A DNA stretch of 21,569 bases from contig JADJCG010000033.1 of NCBI GenBank assembly GCA_016703335.1, positions 1 to 21,569 on the forward strand, written 5' to 3'. A program made the translations under genes and the position numbers. Below the pieces are notes generated by a model that had not been told where the DNA came from, searched no databases, and saw only the letters and a list, made by a program, of their open reading frames with translations. Positions 1-8,535 of the stretch are shown piece after piece (position 1 is the first letter of the stretch; the number at the start of each line of letters is the position of its first letter). Source of the DNA: Caulobacteraceae bacterium. Lineage in GTDB: Bacteria > Pseudomonadota > Alphaproteobacteria > Caulobacterales > Aquidulcibacteraceae.

Positions 1-513
1 CGCGCGAATGCGCAAATGCGCGAATGAACGCGACGGCCAAAAACGATGCCAGTGGCAGCCGACAGCAGGAAGTTTCGAACCGTGAGCCCAACCATCTGGC
101 TGAAATGCCCCGGCTGAGCGTCGTCTCGCTACCAGGGCTTTGCCAGTTGGTGTTGGTGATGAATGACACCGCCCGGCCGAACGCCAAGTGATCGCTCCCA
201 GGCCGGAAGCCCTGCGGATTGAGCGGCAGTGCGTGCTGGAGCCGCAGGATCGCGTACAGCAGCACGAAGGCCGCAGCGTGCAACGCGCGAGCATTGCGAG
301 GGCGCATCCCCTCCAGCTCTCTGGTTTTGATCCGACTTCGCCGCCGCCAGCCCAGTACAGCGCTTTTTCAATGGGGACGCAGCACGGGCGTCAGGAACAC
401 CTTCTCGCCCTGAAATAAGGGCGTCATGTAAATTCACCAAGCGGCCGCATTACCAGAACGGGACAGCGAGCACGAATATTGCGGGCGATTTGCAGCCAGC
501 TGATGACGGTCAT
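1..513 (-). pseudogene. kdpA: K+-transporting ATPase subunit A remnant, truncated by window edge
   Basis: KdpA forms the K+-conducting membrane subunit of the high-affinity KdpFABC pump. Reading leftward from an ATG at 513 gives MTVISWLQIA, then after shifts MRPLGEF, FQGEKVFLTPVLRP, VLLYAILRLQHALPLNPQGF, AVSFITNTNWQSPGSETTLS and QMVGLTVRNF. These follow the KdpA N-terminal half in order, including the NTNWQ motif of the first selectivity loop. The pieces lie in different frames and a TGA interrupts the start region, so no intact product is possible. The gene runs off the left edge, and any kdpB/kdpC would lie outside. The identity is firm because the order and spacing match KdpA throughout; the exact indel positions are less certain. 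Confidence 0.88.
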
Positions 514-523
514 CTTAGTGCCT

Positions 524-607
524 CTAGAATTTTCGGGATGCAGCATGGCTGACAAAGGAGCATGATGACACTGGCGAGATGGCGCAGATGATGTAGTCGA
601 ATTCCAT
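524..607 (-). pseudogene. kdpF: kdpF-like small membrane peptide remnant
   Basis: KdpF is a peptide of about 30 residues that stabilises the KdpFABC complex and is normally encoded just before kdpA. Here a 27-residue frame starts MEFDYIICAIS and ends 10 bp before the kdpA remnant start. Its second half drifts out of the hydrophobic pattern, but an alternative frame gives LSAMLHPE, resembling the YALLRPEKF tail of KdpF, so a frameshift is likely. The same frame is open upstream to 706 and includes a hydrophobic stretch (FVGIGVGAFTILALHLWG), possibly a second tiny membrane peptide. Identification rests mainly on position and start. Confidence 0.5.
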
Positions 608-722
608 CACGCCTTCTCTTCCCCAAAGATGGAGAGCGAGGATTGTGAACGCTCCGACGCCTATGCCGACAAAATCAAATCGCCCATCTACAGCTCCCAA
701 CGGTGATCAGCTTGGCGTGAGC

Positions 723-1062
723 TCATTGGTTCAGTGTCCATCCAAGGCCGACGACAGTCGCAACCAGCAGAGCGATCCCTAAAAGCCCTACAATCGTCGA
801 GATGATAATGAACTTCCGCACTTGTGCGCTCCGTTCAGCAAAACGCGCGCTGGATCGAAATCAAGACGCATCAACCGCGCGCGACCATGGTGCTGAACGA
901 TATCAGGCTGTCGGAAGCGTCGATGTCTGCTTCGATATAACGACCGTCGATGGCGGAGTCATGGAACGCGGACGCCGCGCCAAGATTGTACGTCGAGTAC
1001 GAGTCTCTGCACTCGCCGGGTGCTCGTCGAAGGCGTCGTCGATCCACATTCTCGAACTCCAT
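723..1062 (-). pseudogene. Unrecognised remnant: soluble part followed by one membrane segment
   Basis: A frame starting at 1062 (MEFENVDRRRLRRAPGE) runs about 63 codons and stops at 871. Immediately after it, in another frame, RFAERSAQVRKF leads into a clear membrane segment (IIISTIVGLLGIALLVATVV) ending at a TGA at 723. A soluble domain followed by one helix near the C-terminus is the simplest reconstruction, broken by at least one frameshift. Alternatively the 32-residue membrane peptide starting at GTG 821 is a separate small gene. I do not recognise the family. It lies directly upstream of the kdp remnants on the same strand. Confidence 0.3.
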
Positions 1063-1539
1063 CCTCTGAGCTGAGGCAAATCCGAGGAAATCGATACGGT
1101 AAGAACGATCTCCACACCCAAAGGGCGGTCCGTGCCCCTGCTACTTTGCGGGAGTGAACGGGCCGCCTTGGCAGCGTGGTCGCAAATCACGTTCAACCGA
1201 TTCCGAAAACGCGAACCTAACGAGTGGCTAGGTCGGATGTCAATGAGACATAAGCCGATGAACTCTACCGGCTGAAATGGGGCCAACCTAGGCCGTTGCG
1301 ACTATTTTCGTGTCCGGCTTACTCTCTCGATTGCGGTCAGTCGGTTGGCGCGAATGCAGCAACGGCGTGTTGTCGCCGGTTCCGGTCATTGAGATGGTGG
1401 ATGAATGCGACGCACGTCACCTGCCATCAGGTCGCTCAGGGTGCAACGCCCAGTCACACGCTCCATCGGGGATGGCGTCGCTGCGTTGCAATCCCAAGTC
1501 CAGACGTGAAACCGCGTAAAGCCAGCCATCCGGTACCCA
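1063..1539. other. Gene-free stretch with one dispersed repeat
   Basis: Open frames here (for example 903-1286 minus, and the upstream part of 1296-1814 plus) have low-complexity Arg/Ser-rich translations with no recognisable family and look like shadows. The only identifiable element is repeat copy A at 1304-1390. Confidence 0.5.
1304..1390 (+). repeat. Dispersed intergenic repeat, copy A
   Basis: This copy shares an exact 20-mer, CTCTCTCGATTGCGGTCAGT (1322-1341), with copy C at 20734-20753. It also shares a downstream 16-mer, CGGCGTGTTGTCGCCG (1363-1378), with copy C at 20767-20782. The 16-mer is an inverted repeat (CGGCG, loop TGTTGT, CGCCG). An upstream ATTTTCG block is also common to copies A, B and C. 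Confidence 0.8.
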
Positions 1540-2055
1540 GTGCGACAACCCCACGTTGCACCTTCCTCGCGGCCGTTGCGCTGCCGCTGGACGCTTGCGC
1601 CGCGGAGGCGGGGCAAATCCCGACCGCCGCCAACGAAGCGCGCTACGCCAACGATCCAGTTCGTCGGCTCACCGATGCGCCGGCGCGCGCGCGATCCGAA
1701 CCGCAGGCATTCCGTGTGCTTCGCCAAGGTTACACCGAACGGCGTCTGCACGAGCCTTCCGTTTTGAGAACGAGCATCGCCGCGGGACCTTCACAGTGGG
1801 ATGCGCGAGCTTGAGCTGTTCGGCCCGAGTGGAAATACAATTCTGGCACCGGCTGGCCAAGTTTTTTCCGCGTGAACGAGGTGAACATAGGTACGGTGAA
1901 GGATGACGTGCTGCCATTCACGCCGCGGACGGAATATCATTGCGCGCGTTGCCCGGGCACCAGGGCCACGTGTTCAACGACGGCCCTCGGCCTACCAGTG
2001 CCTGCGACACATTGCAAACAACGGCGCTGGTACGCTTCGGTTTGTGCCGGTTTAA
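1540..2055 (+). pseudogene. msrB: Exported peptide-methionine (R)-S-oxide reductase, frameshifted
   Basis: MsrB reduces methionine-R-sulfoxide in proteins. Joining frames gives a Tat/lipoprotein-like leader (RCTFLAAVALPLDACAAEAG), then FRVLRQGYTER, FENEHRRGTFTVGC, YNSGTGWPSFFRVNE, TEYHCARC, GHQGHVFNDGPRPT and RHIANNGAGTLRFVPV followed by TAA at 2053. These match MsrB blocks in order: SGTGWPSF, the zinc-type CxxC pair, GHVFNDGP, and the RYCxNxxxLxFxP end, where the usual catalytic Cys of RYC reads as HIA. At least three frame changes break it, near 1735, 1815 and 1955. The leader suggests the ancestor was a periplasmic repair enzyme. The start is uncertain because no clean ATG remains. Confidence 0.87.
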
Positions 2056-2125
2056 CTTCCCGCGGAGTCATGGGAACATGAACAACACCGTCCAGCCGAC
2101 CCCACCCGGCTGACGTCCACCCACA

Positions 2126-2920
2126 TCAATCTTCCGCGCGAACCGGTTGGGGGCGGTAGATAGGTGCAAAATTATGGGTCGCGGAATTTTCAACACCAAT
2201 GACTATTCGATCATATGCTTGCAGCGGGCTGGGCGCGGTAGGTGCGAAACGCCCAGTCCCACCAAGGTACACCTGAAGCCGAAATTGCTGTTCGTTTCTC
2301 ACGACGTTAATTGAAAGATGCACGCGGTAGCGGGTCAGGCGTCACTACAATCAATCGCACAATCCGATCGAGCGGTGGCGTTAGTGCGATATTTGCGTGA
2401 TTGAACATGGGCTAGTTGCATTGAGCAATATCAAACACCAAGACAGCGATCGCAGGGCGCGCTCAGCAGTTCGACCGCCGCAATCTTGATCAACATCGAC
2501 AACAATATTTCCACCGGATGGAATTCGCACACCTGTCGGGATGTCAAGGCGAGATCGGTGTGATGAACGCGATGGAGCTGCCAGCAGCGGCACGGTGAAA
2601 CAGCCGATGCTGAAGGTAAATCACAAGATCGAGGAGAATCACCGAGCCAGCATTGCAGAGCAACGTCCGGCGCGTTGATCACTTGCAGCATCCCCAGCCA
2701 GCGGATCTGGCGAAGATCGGCAGCCCCACTGCCGCAGCTGGAAAGAGTATCCGAAGCGCCAATGTGTTGATGAACGAGAGACTTCCGGAGATTAAGGCCA
2801 AGCTGGCCTTGAGATGGTTTGGGGCGCCCCGAATGACAGTTCCCAAAGCGCTACGCCAAGAACACACTCAAAGGCGCCGAAGCGAACAAGTGGTTCGCCA
2901 GAACTCAGCGTTCGCTCCAT
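2126..2920 (-). pseudogene. Sterol desaturase / fatty-acid hydroxylase family protein, frameshifted
   Basis: This superfamily is built of membrane di-iron oxygenases with histidine clusters. Frame-joined translation from ATG 2920 gives MERTLSSGEPLVRFGAFE, LALRILFPAAAVGL, VILLDLVIYLQHRLFH, LHRVHHTDL, FHPVEILLSMLIKIAAV, LLNATSMFNH-like pieces, LDRIVRLIVVTPD, and finally IVIGVENSATHNF near the stop. The HRLFH, HRVHH and FNHAN histidine boxes are visible, so the family is secure; substrate cannot be said. At least five frame changes are needed. Its ATG overlaps the stop of the upstream DUF1499 remnant (TGATG), so the two were once translationally coupled. It converges on the msrB remnant. Confidence 0.85.
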
Positions 2921-3700
2921 CACTCGAACGCGCGTTGAACGCGCGCACGCGCTTTTGGCATTGGCGCCAAGATCGGAGACGCCAACGCGCGACGTCGAAC
3001 GGCATCAACGCGCGATCCGTCCTCCGCCGGGATACCCACGACCACGTCATCGACAAAGCCGAACCACAAAGAGCGAACGCTCGCTCGATGCGGCCGTTCG
3101 CTGGATCTGTCGCATCGATGCACCCTTCGCCTCGTGCCGCAGTGAGCAGCGCCGGCTCGAAACGCCTTCGGCCGGTGATTGTGCAATCGTGAGGGGTTGA
3201 ATGTCCGGATAGGCGCTTCGCTGGAGCGCGCGCCGACTGACTAGCGCGGCGGCGCCAGCGATCATCGTCAGGCACACGTGGGTCCGCTCGACCGCTCGTG
3301 CCGCCGGGCAAGGTGGGCGCAAAGCCATCACGCGGTCTGAGAACATAAGCGGCGCGTTCGCATCCGAAACGATGTCGGAATGGGCGGAACGGAGCAGCTT
3401 CACTGCGCACGTAGCCAGCATAACCCGAGCGCGAGGACCGAGATGATCAGCGCGAGCGCAGCCTCGCCAAACCAGTCCTTGGTTTGACCAGTAGCGAGGA
3501 GAAGCGCAACCAGCGGCGTCCCGCCGCCGCCATCAACAAGAGCGACCGCACCAAGCGTGAGCGTGCCGAAGCCGAACCGCCAACCGATCAGACCACAGCG
3601 TGTAAGGCGAGCGCCGCCGCTAGCGAAATAGATTGGCAGTGCCAACGAAAGAAAGAACGCACATACGCGCCACGATGAATGCACGAACCTTGGCTACCAT
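2920..3700 (-). pseudogene. DUF1499 membrane protein, frameshifted
   Basis: Reading leftward from ATG 3700 (MVAKVRAFIVAR), frame-joined pieces give hydrophobic N-terminal segments (SLALPIYFASGGARL, GWRFGFGTLTLGAVAL, AALALIISVLALGLCWLRAQ). These are followed by VPPIPTSF, SDANAPLMFSD, YPDIQPLTIA, SLWFGFVDDVVVGIPAEDGS, then SRVDA and RVQRAFE before TGA. The order of membrane domain, YPDIQPL, WFGFxDDVVxR and GSRVDVRSxSRVG followed by a NAxR tail is the DUF1499 pattern. Function of the family is unknown. Several indels destroy the frame, for example near 3610, 3420 and 3010. It is the third gene of the dead leftward operon. Confidence 0.85.
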
Positions 3701-4298
3701 GCCTTGCTTCTGCTATCTCGCTGGCACAAGCGCCGTAGCTGGCCCAATCATCAACGTCTTCCAACCACGTAGCATCACCACACGCTACCGGGCCAGATTG
3801 ATCAACGTATCGGCGCGTATGCGAGTCGACCACCGAACGCCCTTAATGGGTAAATGTTGGCGCTGGGCCTGGCTGAAGCCAATGAGCCAATGAAGCCGCC
3901 ATCGAGCGCAGGGCCGAGGACAGCGCCGCTTGTTTCAGCAAGCTTCGAAAGCCGCTCCTATATCAGCCGTAACCACCTCTTCTGGCGTACCGCTGCCGAT
4001 GAACACGAGCGGCTCCGCGCCAATCCTTCCGACAGGCGAGTCGCGCAGGCCAAGATCGCCTTCCTGACCGACCACTGAAATCGGCGCCGGAACACCGCAC
4101 TGGCTCATCTCCGCGCGATTGCCAGGCAAAGCCGCCAACGCGTGGGTTCGCACCCCAGACGCTGCAAAAGTCGCCCAGCGCGACGCGCTGAAAACGGTGC
4201 GCGCGCGCAAATGCCGATATCAGCGGGCCAACGGCGTTTCTGCCCTGGTTCAGAATTGGCCGCCGCGCCATCAGCACTAGGGTGCGATCAGCGACCAT
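3694..4298 (-). pseudogene. TIGR04282/DUF2064 family transferase, frameshifted
   Basis: From ATG 4298 the translation reads MVADRTLVLMARRPILNQGR, then SAFARAHRFQRVALGDFC, GDLGLRDSPVGRIGAEPLVF, IGSGTPEEVVTADIGAAFEA, HWLIGFSQAQ, IKGVRWSTRIRADTLINLA and MLRGWKTL. These follow the TIGR04282 (CofC-like, DUF2064) pattern: a K/RRPxxGxGK start, then a GSDxPxl-type motif, GYWLIGF and F.GVRWST. This family is named arsenosugar biosynthesis-associated because of its gene neighbourhoods. At least four frame changes separate the pieces. Its stop probably overlapped the ATG of the DUF1499 gene (ATGGTAG at 3700-3694), though which frame ended there is not certain. Confidence 0.83.
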
Positions 4299-4948
4299 AA
4301 AGACGCAATCCGGATCACCCGGCGCGCCAGCGCCGCCGAACAGCGTAAGGCAACGATATTGGTGCCGTTGCGCTTCAGCCAACCGTTCGCGCCAGCTGCC
4401 GCTGAGGTTGTTGCGGCGCAGGCAAGCGTCCGCAACCGCCGCCTGCCGATGCGGCGCACCAAGTCCACGTCTTCCATTAGCGGCCCTCGTCGAAACCCGC
4501 CTAGTGCAGCGTAGAGGCTTCGATGGATCAAAAGACCCTGGTCCCCGTAGGGAAGCGCGATCAGAAAAACCTCGTAGCGACACCAGCCACCCAACACGCG
4601 CGTTGCCATGCTGCATCGTCCAGCGCAGCGGAAGACGACGACAGTTGCGGCCGCGTTCGCACCGCGCATGCATCGACACGGGTCCGCCAGCCGGGCGCAA
4701 GGAACGATCGCTCGGCGTGCAAAAGAGGCCAGTCTTACGTCGCCACGTCGGCGTCCGCGCGCATCTGGCGACCATGCCGCGCCGCGCGTACTTGCCCTGA
4801 CACGCGCGCCGGCCGAGCGGGCCAAGCGAACAGTCGCATCTTTCAGAGCCGCCATCGATAACGATGACCTCCTCGGCCTCCGCAACGGAACGCAGTGTGG
4901 TCGCGCGCCCGCTTCGGCGTTCGTTGAATGATGACCGCAATGCCCATG
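4277..4948 (-). pseudogene. TIGR04283 family glycosyltransferase, frameshifted
   Basis: This is a GT2-fold glycosyltransferase of the family annotated as arsenosugar biosynthesis glycosyltransferase. From ATG 4948: MGIAVII, then RSVAEAEEVIVIDGGSE, DATVRLARSAGARV, LPYGDQGLLIHRSLYAALGG and PLMEDVDLVRRIGRRRL, then a degraded tail ending at 4277, about 20 bp inside the next gene. VIVIDGGSxDAT, LPYGDQG and LMEDVDLVRRI are the family's nucleotide-sugar and acceptor-side blocks in correct order. The middle third, including the expected DxD-like region, is scrambled by frameshifts. It was the first gene of the leftward operon, divergent from the TVP38 remnant across about 150 bp. Confidence 0.87.
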
Positions 4949-5097
4949 GAGGCTACATGATGGGGAGCGTTTGGGGTTGGCAAGTGCTGCAGATACTGCG
5001 TGACCGGTGCACACAAGTTGTAACCGCTTTGCCGCGTGCACGTACCCAGAAGGTCGAATGCTCACGCCCAATGCGGGTACGGGAGGAGAAAGCGGCA
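4949..5097. promoter_or_regulatory. Divergent intergenic region between two dead operons
   Basis: This segment of about 150 bp separates the start of the leftward glycosyltransferase remnant from the probable GTG start of the rightward TVP38 remnant. By position it should have carried both promoters. A strong Shine-Dalgarno-like GGGAGGAG survives at 5081-5088, about 9 nt before GTG 5098. I cannot point to a confident -35/-10 pair. Confidence 0.35.
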
Positions 5098-5563
5098 GTG
5101 GCCGACGTCGAACACGCGCCGCTCGCTCGGCGCGGCATTTGGGGCAGGTCAGCGCTCGTTGCCGTGCTCGCTTTAGACTCTATTTGCGGCGTGGCATTAG
5201 TGTCTTGACTATCTCAATCTCCGAGACTCGAGAGCGCAGCGCGAGACACTTAATGCATTTGTTGCGACCAACCAGGTTCTCGCCTCGCTGCCTTCATCGC
5301 CATCTATGTCGTCGTTACCGCGCTGGCGCTGCCCGGAGCGTTCTGATCACGATCCTGCGACGGTCTGTCAAACGGTCTAGTCGGCGGCGCTGTCGCGACC
5401 ACGATCGGCGCCACTCTGGGCGCGACGGCACTGTTTGTGATCGCGCGCTACCTGCTTGCCGATACATTGCGCGCGCGCGCCGGACCCTTCCTGAAAAGGC
5501 TAAGCGCTCGCGATCGCGCCCGCGATCTACAGCCGCTTCAAACGCCCAAAGGCAGCCAGTTAG
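5098..5563 (+). pseudogene. TVP38/TMEM64 (VTT/DedA-like) membrane protein, internally deleted
   Basis: Pieces in order: VADVEHAPLARRGIWGRS, ALVAVLAL, LDYLNLRDSRAQRETLNAFV, ATNQVLASL, FIAIYVVVTALALPGA, GGAVATTIGATLGATALFVI, ARYLLADTLRARAGPFLKRL, then abruptly PAIYSRFKRPKAAS and TAG. The TLNAFV-to-LPGA and GATLGATxLFxxAR blocks are typical of TVP38/TMEM64 proteins. The usual central part (the NAFxYLLxLRLxPxFPF region and following helices) is absent between about 5500 and 5523, so a deletion of some 300 bp is inferred. Several frameshifts also occur. The GTG start with its GGGAGGAG ribosome site is chosen over ATG 5071. The stop lies 13 bp before the next gene. Confidence 0.85.
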
Positions 5564-5576
5564 GGGTCGAGCTTTT

Positions 5577-6704
5577 ATGGAAAGCATAAAGGCGGATATC
5601 GCCATTATCGGCGGCGGCTCCGCTGGACTAGTCGCAGCCTGGCGCCCGCGGCTCAGCTTGGCGTCGTGCTGTTTGAAGTCGGTGAATGTAGCGACTGCCT
5701 GAACTATGGCTGCTGTGTGCCTATCCGCGCTGGCGCGCCACCCATTCCGAGCTTGAGCGAGGTCCCCTATCTCACCAACGAGACCATCTTCTCTATCGAT
5801 GCGTTGCCAACACATCTCATCATCCTGGGCGCAGGCGCCATCGGGCTTCGGAGCCGGGCCGTTGCCCGCGCGCCTGGAATCCAGGCGACGCCGGGATCGT
5901 AGCCGGCACGCCTTCGCTGGCAAGGATTGACGAAGCCAAAGCGCGGTGCGCGAAACGAATCCGCGAAGGCGCAGCGCATCGAAGGCGCAGGGGGCGCGAT
6001 CGCCGCCGACATCGAATTAGACGGCGCCATCAAACGCATCGAAGGCTCACACCTTCTGGTCGCTACTGGACGCAAACCCAACATTGAGGACCTCGGGCTA
6101 GAGGCCGCCGGCATTGTCTACGACAAACGCGGCGTCACCACTGACGCACACCTGCGAACTTCCAACAGCCGCGTCTATGCGCTGGGCGACGTCGCCTCAC
6201 GCGAACAATTTACCCACGCTGCGGGCCTCCACGGATCGCTGTTCGTGCGCAATGCCCTCTTCAAGCTTTCGCCCGGCCGCGCGGACGCTACGCCCATTCC
6301 ACGCGTCATCTACACCGAGCCCGAGTACGCGGCCGTCGGCCTTTCGGAAGCAGAAGCGCGGGTGCGCTGGGGGCGATAAGGTACGGGTGCTCTTTGTGCC
6401 GATGCACGACAATGATCGCGCCCAGACCGAGCGAGACACCGAGGGCTTTGCCCGCATCATCGTGCGGAGCAATGGCGAGATTGTCGGCGCCGTGATTGTC
6501 GGGGCGCATGCTGGCGAGACTATCGCGACCGTCGCCCTAGCGGTCGCCAACAAGCTCAAGATCGCCGCCTTCACCTCGAGCTTCGTGCCCGCCTATCCTA
6601 CCCGCGCAGAAATTTTGAAGCGCGCTGCAGGACAATTCTATACCGAGAGCCTATTCTCGCCGCGCACCAAGCTTTTGGTTCGGCTGCTCGCGCAATTGCC
6701 TTGA
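5577..6704 (+). pseudogene. FAD-dependent pyridine nucleotide-disulfide oxidoreductase (mercuric reductase-like), deleted and frameshifted
   Basis: The gene starts MESIKADIAIIGGGSAGLVA (FAD-binding GxGxxG). It then shifts frame to VVLFEVGECSDCLNYGC (redox-active CxxxxC region), jumps to GAPPIPSLSEVPYLTNETIF and HLIILGAGAIG (NAD-binding), is scrambled around 5860-5990, then reads SHLLVATGRKPNIEDLGLEA, VYALGDVA and the dimerisation domain to AVANKLKIAAF, YPTRAEILKRAAG and TAA-like end at 6704. Roughly 120-130 residues expected between the redox motif and APPIPGL are missing at about 5715. Frame changes occur near 5650, 5850 and 6370. Metal specificity cannot be read. Family and operon placement after TVP38 are typical and certain. 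Confidence 0.9.
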
Positions 6705-6714
6705 GAGAGAGTGC

Positions 6715-7588
6715 ATGACGGCCTGGCGTTTGGGAATCATCGGCGGCTCTGGCCTTTACGACATCGACACCCTTGAAAATCGCCGGTGGACGCGGATCGC
6801 CAGCCCTTGGGGCGAGGCCTCGGACGAGGTGTTGACCGGCATTCTAAATGGCGTCGAGTTGGCGTTCCTGCCGCGGCACGGCCGCGGGCACATGATTCCG
6901 CCGTCCGCCATCAACGCCCGCGCCAATATCGATGTGCTCAAGCGGTTAGGCTGCACTGACATCGTCTCTGTTTCCGCCGTCGGGTCACTACGGAGGATTA
7001 TCCCGCCCGGCGCTTTTTGCGCTCGCCGATCAATTCATCGATCGCACCGCCAACGCCCAAGTAGCTTTTCGGGCGGGCCTCGTTGCTCCCGTCTCAATGG
7101 CCGATCCGGTGTGTCCGCGCCTTTCAGCGCTCGTGCAAACCGCCGGCGCTGGCGCGGGCGTCCAGATCGCAAAGACGGCCACTTATCTTGCTATGGAAGG
7201 CCCCCAATTTTCGACCCGGGCAGAGAGCCGCCTTTATCGGAGTTGGGGTTGCGATATCATCGGCATGACAGCGATGCCCGAAGCGCGATTGGCGCGCGAA
7301 GCGGAGTTGCCTTACGCTTCGCTTTGCATGGTTACCGATTACGATTGTTGGCGCGAAGACAACGCCGATGTCGATGTCGGCGCCATTCTGGCGGTGATGC
7401 ACGCCAATGTCGCCCGCGCAAGGCAAGTCATCACCGAACTGGCCAAGGCGTTGCGCGAGGTCCCGCGTGCGCCTTCGCCGATCGATACGTGTTTGGACAT
7501 GGCTCTCATCACCGATCCGGCCAAGTGGGATGCCGAACTCGTGCAGAAGCTCGACGCCGTCTGCGCCAGGCGGTTCGCCAAAACTTAG
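6715..7588 (+). pseudogene. S-methyl-5'-thioadenosine phosphorylase-type nucleoside phosphorylase, frameshifted
   Basis: MTAP-type enzymes cleave 5'-deoxy-5'-substituted adenosines with phosphate to adenine and the sugar-1-phosphate. The first frame (6715 to about 7000) gives LGIIGGSGLYDID, FLPRHGRGHMIPPSAINARA and DIVSVSAVGSL. After a tight cluster of small indels at 6998-7018 the second frame continues ALADQFIDRT, VSMADPVCPRLSA, YLAMEGPQFSTRAES, IGMTAMPEARLAREAELPYA and VTDYDCW to TAG at 7586. All family blocks (phosphate-binding GGSG and RHGRGH, MEGPQFSTRAE, TDYD) are otherwise intact, so damage is slight. It starts 10 bp after the oxidoreductase stop. In context the substrate may not be MTA. 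Its stop overlaps that of the convergent radical SAM gene. Confidence 0.9.
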
Positions 7589-8529
7589 GCGGAGCAACTG
7601 CCTCCGCCCAGCACGCAGAATTTGGCGCAATGGCGGTGATTGAGCGCGACTGGCGCTAGACTGTCCGTTAAACGCGCCGCCAGCTCGAACTGCGGTTCAT
7701 AGGGAAGCAGTGTGCAGGCTATCACGCTGGGTGCGGCGGCGCCTTTGCGTTTGGCGACCATGCGCGCGCTGGCGCACATCATAGCTCGGGGATCGACCTC
7801 CAAGAGCCCCCAGCAGGCATCGGTGATTTCCGGGACATTGATTGCTTCGTCCATCTCAGGGAAGAGCACCAACTCATCTGGTTTGTTCGCATCGATTGCC
7901 CAGCCGCGCGCCGCAATGAGACGCGAGAATCCAGCGCGCATCTGGGTTTCGTCTACGCCCCATAGAGTGCGACCCGCCAAGCTTATGATGAACCCTGCTT
8001 CCGAAAGCCAATCGACACCAAGCAAGGTCTCGGCATAGCTGCCAGCGCCACGCTCCTGATCGTGTTGCTCTGCATCGAAATGGTCGAGGCTCACGCGGAG
8101 CGCGATCCGCCCACCATACGCTGCTTGCAACGCCAGCAGTCCATCGCGAACCCGCGGCCGCATCATAGGCCTCATGGCGTTGGTCAGGATCAATACGCGA
8201 TGACCGCGCGCAACAGCCAATTCTACGAGGTCGATGATCTGTGGGTTGAGGAAAGGCTCGCCGCCAGTGAAACCAATTTCGATCGCACCATCCGCAAGCG
8301 CCGCCACTTCCTGGAGGAAAGGCGCGAAATCAGCCGTCGTGAAGTACTCAAACCGATCGTTAGTGGGAGAGCTCTCGATGTAACAGTGCGCGCACGCGAT
8401 GTTGCAGAGCGTCCCCGTATTGACCCACAGCGTCTTTAGTCCGTCAAACGCCACACGCGCGCGGGGCTCGCCTTGGGCGGTAAGGTTCGGATCGCAGAAC
8501 TTCGTGTACGGCGGATCAGTGACAGTCAT
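7585..8529 (-). CDS. Radical SAM protein, intact
   Basis: The 314-residue product has the radical SAM CxxxCxxC motif at C42, C46 and C49 (LCNIACAHC), which binds the [4Fe-4S] cluster that cleaves S-adenosylmethionine, and a GGEP SAM-binding motif at 89-92 (FTGGEPFLNP). Further cysteines at C301, C305 and C312 (HCAKFCVLGGGSC), with others at DACWG, MMCAS and IACTL, suggest an auxiliary Fe-S cluster in the C-terminal part. ATG 8529 follows the neighbouring radical SAM gene by a few bases, so the two formed an operon. It is the only clearly undamaged gene in the first 11 kb. It lacks the recognisable layout of ArsS (TIGR04167). Substrate is unknown. Confidence 0.88.
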   Translation of the reverse strand: MTVTDPPYTKFCDPNLTAQGEPRARVAFDGLKTLWVNTGTLCNIACAHCYIESSPTNDRFEYFTTADFAPFLQEVAALADGAIEIGFTGGEPFLNPQIIDLVELAVARGHRVLILTNAMRPMMRPRVRDGLLALQAAYGGRIALRVSLDHFDAEQHDQERGAGSYAETLLGVDWLSEAGFIISLAGRTLWGVDETQMRAGFSRLIAARGWAIDANKPDELVLFPEMDEAINVPEITDACWGLLEVDPRAMMCASARMVAKRKGAAAPSVIACTLLPYEPQFELAARLTDSLAPVALNHRHCAKFCVLGGGSCSA

Positions 8530-8535
8530 GGGGTT

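Noticed and set aside
903..1286. 127-codon minus-strand ORF
   Set aside because: Composition is that of a shadow frame, no motif, and it covers both a probable remnant in another frame and intergenic sequence.
2653..3192. 179-codon plus-strand ORF
   Set aside because: It is antisense to the hydroxylase and DUF1499 remnants, which match known families on the minus strand.
3963..4940. 325-codon minus-strand ORF as one large gene
   Set aside because: Only short islands belong to real families (EEVIVIDGGSE at one end, RTLVLMARRP later); it is an accidental open frame running through two frameshifted glycosyltransferase genes.
7585..8529. Assignment of the intact radical SAM protein as ArsS
   Set aside because: It has the CxxxCxxC motif but GGEP rather than the GGAPE-type motif and lacks the ArsS layout as I know it; left as radical SAM of unknown substrate.
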